From NCBI GenBank assembly GCA_016763815.1, contig JAESTB010000138.1, positions 1 to 6,271 on the forward strand: a DNA stretch of 6,271 nt, written 5' to 3'. The notes under the pieces are model-generated. The model was not told the origin of the DNA. It was given only the letters and a program-made list of their open reading frames with translations, and searched no databases. A program made the translations under genes and the position numbers. This DNA is from Arenicella sp. GTDB taxonomy: Bacteria; Pseudomonadota; Gammaproteobacteria; Arenicellales; Arenicellaceae. Of this stretch, positions 1 to 5,415 are shown in pieces (positions within the stretch are counted from its first letter, which is position 1; each line of letters starts with the position of its first letter).

Positions 1-642
1 CAAGACGAGAAACGAGTGATCTCGGTGTTTGCTCTGATTGTGTTTTTATGGATCTTCAGGTCGCAGCCGTTTGGCGGCTGGACCAATGTCGTTGGCGCCA
101 GCGGTGTTGGCGATGCAACAGTAGCGATGTTGGGTGCTACGTTAATGTTTGTAGTTCGCTCCGAAAAAGGCGAAGGCTTGCTCGACTGGCCAACTGCAAC
201 CACCATTCCGTGGGGAATTTTGCTGATGTTCGGTGCTGGAATTACCATCGCTAAAGCGTTCTTTGAAAGTGGCTTGGCGGAGCTTATAGGCGGCGGCTTA
301 AGTGGTGTTGTTGCGACTCTACCGATTTACTTGGTCATTCTATTAATTTGCTTGAGCGTCACATTCTTCACTGAGGTTAATTCAAACTTAGCCACTACCA
401 CCCTAGTACTGCCGATACTGGCCGCCACCGCAACAAGTACCAATATCCCGATCGAGTTATTAATGATTCCGGCGACTATTTCAGCCTCTTGCGCATTCAT
501 GCTGCCGGTAGCGACGGCACCAAATGCCATCGCCTACGCCACCGAGCAGGTCAGTATAAAAGAAATGATGCGCGAGGGTTTTATGCTTAATATAGTGTTG
601 GCAATTGTTATCAGCGTCCTGTGCTTCTTCCTGCTTGCATAG
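1..642 (+). CDS. SLC13/DASS family sodium:anion symporter, C-terminal part (5' end outside window)
   Basis: This is an inner-membrane secondary transporter that in this family couples Na+ entry to uptake of dicarboxylates, sulfate or similar anions. The frame is open from base 1, so the gene continues to the left; 213 residues and a TAG stop are visible. Hydrophobic segments lie at about fragment residues 6-20, 40-52, 68-85, 103-123, 131-145, 153-172 and 194-212. The amphipathic AKAFFESGLAELIG segment is typical of the family. The second Na+/substrate motif is SNL (128-130), within TEVNSNLATTTLVLPI, followed by the DASS signature SASCAFMLPVATAPNAIAYA (161-180). SNL replaces the usual bacterial SNT. 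The GTG at 16 is an internal codon, not a start. The downstream peptidase gene is convergent. The family call is strong, but the transported anion cannot be told. Confidence 0.93.
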   Translation, partial: QDEKRVISVFALIVFLWIFRSQPFGGWTNVVGASGVGDATVAMLGATLMFVVRSEKGEGLLDWPTATTIPWGILLMFGAGITIAKAFFESGLAELIGGGLSGVVATLPIYLVILLICLSVTFFTEVNSNLATTTLVLPILAATATSTNIPIELLMIPATISASCAFMLPVATAPNAIAYATEQVSIKEMMREGFMLNIVLAIVISVLCFFLLA

Positions 643-648
643 CAAGCA
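632..648 (+). terminator. Hairpin across the transporter stop codon, weak terminator candidate
   Basis: The sequence TGCTTGC-ATA-GCAAGCA is a perfect 7-bp inverted repeat with a 3-nt loop, and it contains the TAG stop at 640-642. No T run follows, so it lacks the hallmark of an intrinsic terminator. It may stabilise the 3' end of the mRNA or be chance. No better terminator was found in the rest of the convergent gap at 643-754, which has only the short palindrome TTAGCTAA (751-758) over the peptidase stop. Confidence 0.3.
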
Positions 649-754
649 ATAAATGAGTGGAAATGGTTAAAATACGCCTACTCTTTGTTAGAAAACTAGT
701 CATAATTTACCTCATTTTCATTTCAATTCTGATTCGCGTAAAGGTCTCAGTTAG

Positions 755-2551
755 CTAATCTAAATTTCTCATGAGGCCGATCCTCATCATCGCCTCGGTG
801 ACTATTTGTAAGTCGAGCAAGAATTGATCAATAGTTTTAAATTCATTGGCGTTGTGGCCGGTGTATTTTTCGTTGGGCAGAGCCAAACCAAATTGAATAC
901 CGTTGGGCAAAAAATGTACCGATGTGCCGCCGCTAGATGAGCCAAACTCTTGAGGTAAACCGAGGTTTTCTGAGGCGATGTCGAGTAACGCACCTAACCA
1001 GCGACCTTCTGGATCACGATACATGGCTTCTTTAGCCTTGAACTCAAACCCCACAACGGCCCCGTTATTCACATTCCACTGATCGACCCTATTCATTACT
1101 AGGGCTTCGATTTCAGCAAGCGGTTTGCCAATCGGGATTCGAAAATTAATCGCAACTTCGAGTACCTTATCGTCTTGCCTTACTTGTGTCACGGCGGCGG
1201 TAAGTGGACCCATAAACGGGTGGCTAAAATTGACGCCTAGCTGACTACCAAAATAATCTAAGCCTAAGTTCTCAGATATAAAATTAGCCGCTAAAGTGAT
1301 GTGATTATTATCAACTAAGCCCTCCTCACTCAAGATCTGAATGAACAGAAACATTCGCGGCACCGGGTTAACTCCAGACCCTGGGTCAGAAGAGTGAGCC
1401 GATACGCCAATTACAGTCAAAATGACTGAGCCCGACTGTGGTGTAGCAACAACGGTAAAGTCGCCGCCATGGTGATCTACAAATTTGCCAGCTAAATCAT
1501 TCAATCTCGACGCTAAGCGCTCAGGCCTTACAGTCTCTATGACGGCCTGTGACGCCGTCGGTATTTGATTTACCGCTAAGCCACCACTAACACTAACAAG
1601 CTGGTTGCCGGCGCCCTTTGATCGCCGAACTGGGACCCGTGCAAATAAAACCCCAAAACCTTTTTCAGCAATGATAACCGGGTAGTTACCGTCCAAAGCA
1701 ATATTATAGCTAGGCTTAGCATGCCGCTCAAAATAGTAAGGTATTGCGGTCGACGTGGTTTCTTCGGTGGTATCGATCAATAATTTGAAGCTATTGAACA
1801 ATGTAATATTTTCTTCATTAATGATGCGCATCGCGATCATGCTAGCAACAATACCGTTTTTATCATCTTGCGTGCCGCGCCCGTAAAGTTTATTGCCAAC
1901 TTGGGTCATTTTAAACGGGTCAAGTTTAGTTCCGTCTTCAAGACTCCAGAGATCGGGGTTAACTGGCACCACATCGCCATGAGCGTGTAAACCAATTTGC
2001 ACTCCTCCCTTGCCTGGCAAACTAACTTCATAAACTCGGCCGCCAATGTTTTTATACTTGAGTTTGAACTCTTTGGCATAGGCCGCGATAGTTTTCTCTA
2101 AGCGAATGAAGTTAACGTTTTTATGCTGCGTAACTCCGTCTTGCCTAAAGCTTGGTATCGACACCAGCTTTGCTAACATTCTCCTCGCCTCACCACCATA
2201 TTTTAGCCGTGTGTACACACCGAGAAGCCGATGAACCACGAACGCCTCGGCTGGGCTTATACGTTTATTTGCGGCGAAATCTCCAATCGCATTATGCTGC
2301 TCCAGCGTAAGCATTGGTTTGCCAGTCAGATAGAGATCAAGCACGAATCGACGAAAGTTATCGTAAGGCTTACCCCGATATCGGTCTAAGATTTTGGTCA
2401 ATGTCTGCGGGCTTAGATTTTCAACCCGAGTGGGCTGGGTAAAAGTGTTAGAAACCTGTTGGGCGAAAGAGGCCGTGGTGCTAATACTCATAGATACAAC
2501 AGCAAGCGCTAAGGCCATCTTGGCGCCGTTTCTTTTTAGTAGTCGATGCAT
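755..2551 (-). CDS. Secreted M20-family metallopeptidase (dipeptidase/carboxypeptidase-like)
   Basis: This 598-residue protein should hydrolyse short peptides or N-acyl amino acids outside the cytoplasm, using two zinc ions. Residues 1-30 form a signal peptide: basic MHRLLKRNGAK, a hydrophobic core, and ASFA before QQ as a likely signal peptidase I site. Residues 31-130 are an extra N-terminal stretch before the catalytic domain. M20 motifs follow in order: HAHGDVVP (metal His191, catalytic Asp193), GRGTQDDKNG (bridging Asp229), TTEE (catalytic and metal Glu263/264), ALDGNYP (metal Asp287), GVSAHSSDP (His386 in the lid/dimerisation domain) and YTGHNANEF (metal His566). The GRGTQDDK and ALDG forms resemble PepV/Sapep-type dipeptidases. 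All catalytic residues are present, so it should be active. ATG at 2551 has an AGGG ribosome site seven bases upstream. Family certain; substrate unknown. Confidence 0.93.
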   Translation of the reverse strand: MHRLLKRNGAKMALALAVVSMSISTTASFAQQVSNTFTQPTRVENLSPQTLTKILDRYRGKPYDNFRRFVLDLYLTGKPMLTLEQHNAIGDFAANKRISPAEAFVVHRLLGVYTRLKYGGEARRMLAKLVSIPSFRQDGVTQHKNVNFIRLEKTIAAYAKEFKLKYKNIGGRVYEVSLPGKGGVQIGLHAHGDVVPVNPDLWSLEDGTKLDPFKMTQVGNKLYGRGTQDDKNGIVASMIAMRIINEENITLFNSFKLLIDTTEETTSTAIPYYFERHAKPSYNIALDGNYPVIIAEKGFGVLFARVPVRRSKGAGNQLVSVSGGLAVNQIPTASQAVIETVRPERLASRLNDLAGKFVDHHGGDFTVVATPQSGSVILTVIGVSAHSSDPGSGVNPVPRMFLFIQILSEEGLVDNNHITLAANFISENLGLDYFGSQLGVNFSHPFMGPLTAAVTQVRQDDKVLEVAINFRIPIGKPLAEIEALVMNRVDQWNVNNGAVVGFEFKAKEAMYRDPEGRWLGALLDIASENLGLPQEFGSSSGGTSVHFLPNGIQFGLALPNEKYTGHNANEFKTIDQFLLDLQIVTEAMMRIGLMRNLD

Positions 2552-2568
2552 TAACTTGCCCTAAGTTA
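2552..2568 (-). promoter_or_regulatory. Ribosome-binding site of the peptidase gene within a small AT-rich hairpin
   Basis: Read on the - strand, TAACTT-AGGGC-AAGTTA lies directly before the ATG: a 6-bp stem whose loop carries the Shine-Dalgarno AGGG (2559-2562), seven bases from the start. It supports the chosen start. The stem is AT-rich and probably weak. On the + strand the same hairpin is followed by six T (2569-2574) and so looks like an intrinsic terminator, but no + strand gene upstream would need one. Confidence 0.4.
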
Positions 2569-2737
2569 TTTTTTGTTGATCACAATTTATGTGTTGGGAC
2601 ACCTCAGCAGCATAAATAGTCAGTGAATAATCGGGAACTTGAGAGAGGCTTGGATTATTTCGATGTAAAGAGCCGTCTTCCCACATAAGCCCTTAGACAT
2701 TAATTGAGTATCAAATTTGAGTTTAACTGCGTTAGTT
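2569..2737. other. Intergenic region upstream of the peptidase gene
   Basis: This gap should hold the - strand promoter of the peptidase gene, but no convincing -35/-10 pair is seen. It also contains a perfect 10-bp palindrome, TCAAATTTGA (2711-2720), and a TAAC-TGC-GTTA hairpin (2724-2734) close to the end of the broken hypothetical gene. Neither has a T run in the direction of a terminator. The rest holds no recognisable element. Confidence 0.3.
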
Positions 2738-3097
2738 CTAAAGTTCGCTCAATTGGTCTGGGCTAGGTACAGACATAAGCTCAGTGTTAAATGATTCAGA
2801 GATATCCATTATAGCTCTCTTTGAACCAAGTGACGAGGAGTCAACAATCGTAGTTCCAAAAGGAATATCAACACTAGAATTTGAGTGCAATTCTTGTAGC
2901 TTATCAATTTGAACTTTCTGCTTTTCACTGAGATTAAAGCCTTTGTTTCTGACATAGTCAGCGAAAATTTTTATAGCAGAATTACGCTCAGACTTAGCCC
3001 TCTCAACTTCATAATATTTTATCTTGCTTAAGTTTTTCCGAAGGCAGAGAATTACGCATAGTATCTTGGTAATTTTTCCTGTTTTTTTCGAACTCAT
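2738..3097 (-). CDS. Hypothetical protein, probably the C-terminal part of a frame-broken gene
   Basis: This 119-codon open frame has no family I recognise. From about residue 25 on it is hydrophilic and looks like a real protein, rich in Lys, Glu and Ser, with a helical, possibly coiled-coil stretch (YEVERAKSERNSAIKIFADYV and SEKQKVQIDKLQELHSN), then a Ser-rich tail ending PSPDQLSEL. Its first 24 residues (MSSKKTGKITKILCVILCLR) look unlike the rest and overlap the upstream open frame, which is more natural over the same bases. The frame is closed by a TAA five codons before this ATG, and no good ribosome site is seen. I infer that the true N-terminus lies in the upstream frame and that a one-base shift separates them. 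The DNA is visibly more AT-rich than the flanking genes, which suggests acquired DNA. Confidence 0.42.
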   Translation of the reverse strand: MSSKKTGKITKILCVILCLRKNLSKIKYYEVERAKSERNSAIKIFADYVRNKGFNLSEKQKVQIDKLQELHSNSSVDIPFGTTIVDSSSLGSKRAIMDISESFNTELMSVPSPDQLSEL

Positions 3098-3203
3098 CGT
3101 TTCCTGAATTTATGTCATCTATCACTTTTTGACGCTGCGAAATTTCTTCCTGTGTCAAAGCAGTAATGCGGGCATTCAAGCCCTTGAGTTGGTTGGTTGT
3201 CAA
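3009..3203 (-). pseudogene. N-terminal fragment of the same broken hypothetical gene
   Basis: This 64-codon frame (TTG start at 3203 or none; stop TGA at 3009-3011) encodes a hydrophilic, probably helical peptide beginning TTNQLKGLNARITALTQEE. It overlaps the next open frame by 89 bases and matches it in character. Joining them needs removal of one base. Runs where a single-base indel is likely are seven T at 3082-3088 and five T at 3033-3037 (+ strand view). A repaired product would be about 154 residues or more. There is no ATG before residue 49, no Shine-Dalgarno, and in-frame stops sit directly upstream (3207-3209 and 3213-3215), so the 5' end also looks lost. It could instead be a genuine small ORF, but I favour gene decay. 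Confidence 0.35.
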
Positions 3204-3414
3204 ACACTAGGATTACCTGCGAGCCTTGCATGTAATGCCGCAGCGACCGCTAAATTCTTGGCAGCGCAAGAAGTTTGCCATGTACAATGGGTCGATACGC
3301 TCAGGCAGCAGGTCAACCGTATAACGTATGTTTACACCTCTGTCGATTTGCAGGAGGTACTGGTGAACATCGTTAATAGAAGCCTGAACAAATACTTATT
3401 GCAAAAACATCATA
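3204..3414. other. Stretch of different composition with no convincing gene
   Basis: This region is visibly more GC-rich than the broken gene beside it, most clearly at 3211-3330. On the + strand an open frame runs through 3129-3434, but its 5' part overlaps the - strand fragment and its protein looks unnatural. On the - strand a frame without a start codon is open from 3395 to the stop at 3213-3215. It reads as a plausible peptide (DVHQYLLQIDRGVNIR followed by YTVDLLPERIDPLYMANFL) and is in phase with the fragment downstream. I do not recognise it; it may be the remnant of a coding region. A strong Shine-Dalgarno, AGGAGGT, lies at 3352-3358 on the + strand. Confidence 0.3.
3352..3365 (+). 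promoter_or_regulatory. Strong Shine-Dalgarno AGGAGGT followed by GTG, possible leader ORF start
   Basis: AGGAGGT at 3352-3358 precedes a GTG at 3363-3365 by four bases. The GTG frame runs 23 codons to a TGA at 3432-3434, so it overlaps the first codons of the small membrane protein that starts at 3415. That protein has no ribosome site of its own. If the leader is translated, ribosomes ending at 3434 could re-initiate at 3415. The match may also be chance. Confidence 0.3.
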
Positions 3415-3675
3415 ATGACTTCCATTGTTTATGACGCTTTATTGTTGTTACTTTACGCGGCCATAATTGGCGCAATTTCAGGCTTGATAATACGTGCTTT
3501 TTTTAATACTGAACTTTCTAGAAAAGACTTAGTTATTAATGGAGCCGTTGGTGCTGAAGCCTTAGCTGGACTCTGTTTGATGATTGTGGGTTTTAATATA
3601 AGCTTAATCACCATCGCAGCTCTTATTGGCGGTATTTGCTGGCCGCTGTTTAATATTTTAAGTCGCCGCTCTTAA
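3415..3675 (+). CDS. Small three-helix membrane protein, holin-like in layout
   Basis: This 86-residue protein consists almost entirely of three predicted membrane helices: about residues 7-28 (ALLLLLYAAIIGAISGLII), 39-60 (GAEALAGLCLMIVGF) and 62-82 (ITIAALIGGICWPLFNI). A charged loop, NTELSRKD, lies between helices 1 and 2, and the tail is basic, SRRS. The length, three helices and basic C-terminus resemble phage holins, which make holes in the inner membrane, but I see no diagnostic motif and no endolysin or spanin nearby. ATG at 3415 is the only reasonable start, since a TGA closes the frame ten codons upstream. It lacks a Shine-Dalgarno and may depend on the leader ORF that overlaps it. 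It ends six bases from the convergent acetyltransferase. Coding status is likely; the function is unknown. Confidence 0.6.
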   Translation: MTSIVYDALLLLLYAAIIGAISGLIIRAFFNTELSRKDLVINGAVGAEALAGLCLMIVGFNISLITIAALIGGICWPLFNILSRRS

Positions 3676-3681
3676 CTTAAC

Positions 3682-4245
3682 TCACGACCTCCCCAATCCT
3701 TTGCTTCGCCACTGATCACGATTAAGTTCATACAAAACGTGCTCCTGCAATAAGTGCCCTTGAGCTACTTTAGGGTGCAAAAAAGTTTTCTGTTGCTTAA
3801 TCATCCCAAGCTTCTGCATAACCCGCTCTGAAGCCGCATTTGCCAGCGGCGTCATTGACACCAACCGATCTAAGCTCGCGTGAGTAAACCCGTAGGCCAT
3901 AGCGCCATGTGCCGCTTCAGTAGCAAAGCCCTGCCCCCAATGTTGGCGGCCCAGGCGCCAACCAATATCGACGCAAGGCGCAAATGGCAGCCCGTCTGCG
4001 CTATAATTCATACCGACAAAACCAATAAATTCAGCCGTATCGACCCTCTCTGCAGCCCAAAAACCCCATCCTGACACATTGATATCATTGCTGATCCGGT
4101 CTACCAGAGCATCGCTTTGCGCTCTCGAAAGCGTGCTCGGGAAATACTCCATTACCTGTGGGTCGGCGTTGATTGCGGCAAATAGAGGTCTATCGTCGGC
4201 ACGCCATTGGCGAAGTATTAGGCGCTCTGTTTTTACTACAATCAT
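3682..4245 (-). CDS. GNAT family N-acetyltransferase (RimJ/RimL type)
   Basis: This cytosolic enzyme of 187 residues should transfer an acetyl group from acetyl-CoA to a primary amine; relatives modify protein N-termini or small molecules. It starts with the typical TERLILRQWRADD (6-18), followed by a helix with DPQVMEYFP (28-36). Strand IGFVGM (74-79) and strand DIGWRLG (93-99) lead into the acetyl-CoA loop RQHWGQGFATEA (100-111), matching the Q/R-x-x-G-x-G/A motif. Motif B is NAASERVMQKLGM (136-148), with the conserved Asn and Ser. Length is normal for Acetyltransf_3 proteins and no key element is missing. ATG at 4245 has AAGGG (4252-4256) six bases upstream. The gene is divergent from gshB and convergent with the small membrane protein, so it is probably transcribed alone. 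Family assignment is firm; substrate is unknown. Confidence 0.92.
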   Translation of the reverse strand: MIVVKTERLILRQWRADDRPLFAAINADPQVMEYFPSTLSRAQSDALVDRISNDINVSGWGFWAAERVDTAEFIGFVGMNYSADGLPFAPCVDIGWRLGRQHWGQGFATEAAHGAMAYGFTHASLDRLVSMTPLANAASERVMQKLGMIKQQKTFLHPKVAQGHLLQEHVLYELNRDQWRSKGLGRS

Positions 4246-4343
4246 AATTTGCCCTTATCTCCGATGCGGACAACGGCCGCCTTCTAAATCATTTCACATT
4301 ACAGAGGCTATCATGTGGCTGAATATGAGCAATAGTCGATGGT

Positions 4344-4349
4344 TACAAT
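4344..4349 (+). promoter_or_regulatory. Candidate -10 element upstream of gshB
   Basis: TACAAT differs from the consensus TATAAT at one base and lies in the 216-base divergent gap at 4246-4461, about 110 bases before the gshB start. The best -35 partner at normal spacing is poor (TGAATA at 4320-4325, three matches of six). The gap must hold promoters for both divergent genes, but no confident pair, operator or riboswitch was seen. On the - strand TGTAAT near 4301-4306 is a similar candidate for the acetyltransferase gene. Confidence 0.22.
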
Positions 4350-4461
4350 AATGTCAGCTTAGCGAGTCATTTTCGTCAGTTACTTTCGCCCACATTCGAG
4401 GTAACATAGCCGAAGTTAATAGCGGCCAAATTAGCAACCGCAAACCTGAGACTCAATAAGT

Positions 4462-5406
4462 ATGAAAATCGGCGTAGTAATGGACCCTATCGGCTCCATC
4501 AATATTAAAAAAGACAGTACTTTCGAGATGATCTGGCAGGCTCAGCTATTAGGCTGGGATGTAGAGTATTTAGAGATGAACGATCTGTCGATCGATAACG
4601 GCATCGCTTACGGTGATGCTCGATCGCTTACCGCATATCAAAATGCCGATCACTGGTTTGATCTAGCCGATACCCGTCGTATCAAACTCGGTGATTTGGA
4701 TGCCATTTTAATGCGCAAAGACCCTCCGTTTGATATGGAGTTCGTTTACTCGACTTATATTTTAGAGCTCGCCGAACAGCAAGGCGCGCTCGTGGTTAAC
4801 TCGCCGAAGGCCCTGCGAGACTGCAACGAAAAAGCCTATTGCGCATGGTTTCCAGAGGTGTGCCCAGACACCATCATTACCCGTAAAAGTAGTGACTTTC
4901 GGGCTTTCTTAGCTAAGCATAATGACATTATCGTCAAACCACTTGATGGCATGGGCGGCGCATCAATCTTTCGGGTACAAGCAGGTTCACCCAATGTCGG
5001 CGTGATTATTGAAACACTGACTAAGCATGAAAGTACCTATGCCATGGCTCAGCGTTATATGCCGGAGATTGTCGACGGCGATAAGCGCATATTAATGGTT
5101 AACGGTGAGCCTATCCCTTATGTCTTGGCTCGCATAGCGGCCAAGGGTGAGACGCGGGGCAATCTTGCGGCCGGAGGCCGAGGTGTGGCACAAGCCATTA
5201 GCGAGACCGATCGACACATTGCATCGATTGTTGGGCCCGAATTGGTTAGGCGCAATATTATGTTTGCAGGCTTAGACGTTATCGGCGATCGTTTAACTGA
5301 AATCAATGTTACTAGCCCCACCTGTATCATGGAAATCAATCAAGCCTATGGCACTAACATCGCGTTAGATTTGCTCAAGGCGATTGAACAAAAGCTTGTA
5401 GGCTAA
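4462..5406 (+). CDS. gshB: Glutathione synthetase
   Basis: This cytosolic ATP-grasp ligase joins gamma-glutamylcysteine and glycine with ATP to make glutathione, the second step after GshA. The 314-residue length is close to the 316 of the E. coli enzyme. Domains in order: N-terminal domain opening MKIGVVMDPIGSINIKKDST (1-20), with the family pattern LMRKDPPFDMEF (83-94); ATP-grasp domain with KPLDGMGG (159-166) and the flexible loop GETRGNLAAGGRG (229-241); and the metal-binding end LTEINVTSPTC (278-288), where Glu280 and Asn282 match E. coli metal ligands as I recall them. All key elements are present. ATG at 4462 is certain because an in-frame TGA lies five codons upstream, yet the Shine-Dalgarno is weak (TGAG or TAAG). 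The TonB-family gene begins nine bases after the stop, suggesting an operon. The divergent neighbour is an acetyltransferase, not rsmE as in E. coli. Confidence 0.97.
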   Translation: MKIGVVMDPIGSINIKKDSTFEMIWQAQLLGWDVEYLEMNDLSIDNGIAYGDARSLTAYQNADHWFDLADTRRIKLGDLDAILMRKDPPFDMEFVYSTYILELAEQQGALVVNSPKALRDCNEKAYCAWFPEVCPDTIITRKSSDFRAFLAKHNDIIVKPLDGMGGASIFRVQAGSPNVGVIIETLTKHESTYAMAQRYMPEIVDGDKRILMVNGEPIPYVLARIAAKGETRGNLAAGGRGVAQAISETDRHIASIVGPELVRRNIMFAGLDVIGDRLTEINVTSPTCIMEINQAYGTNIALDLLKAIEQKLVG

Positions 5407-5415
5407 TTTACTCAA

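Noticed and set aside
327..530. - strand frame inside the transporter gene
   Set aside because: It is a shadow of the strongly conserved DASS coding sequence on the + strand.
651..717. Long-range inverted repeat AAATGAG/CTCATTT in the convergent gap
   Set aside because: Seven bases separated by more than 50 is expected by chance in AT-rich DNA, and there is no T run.
2573..2590. CRP-like operator at TTGTGATCAACA (- strand)
   Set aside because: Only one half-site TGTGA is present; the second half does not match TCACA at the right spacing.
2701..3415. Integron gene-cassette recombination sites (attC) around the hypothetical ORFs
   Set aside because: Short GTTA/TAAC pairs exist (for example 2724-2734), but none fits the GTTRRRY/RYYYAAC core pair with the expected internal inverted repeat.
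3129..3434. + strand frame of 101 codons
   Set aside because: Its 5' part lies opposite the broken - strand gene, its start has no ribosome site, and the protein reads like antisense. Only its last 23 codons, after AGGAGGT-GTG, are kept as a possible leader ORF.
3880..4351. + strand frames opposite the acetyltransferase gene
   Set aside because: They run antisense to clear GNAT motifs and have no ribosome sites or protein-like features.
5118..5339. - strand frame within gshB
   Set aside because: It is antisense to the conserved ATP-grasp and metal-binding motifs.
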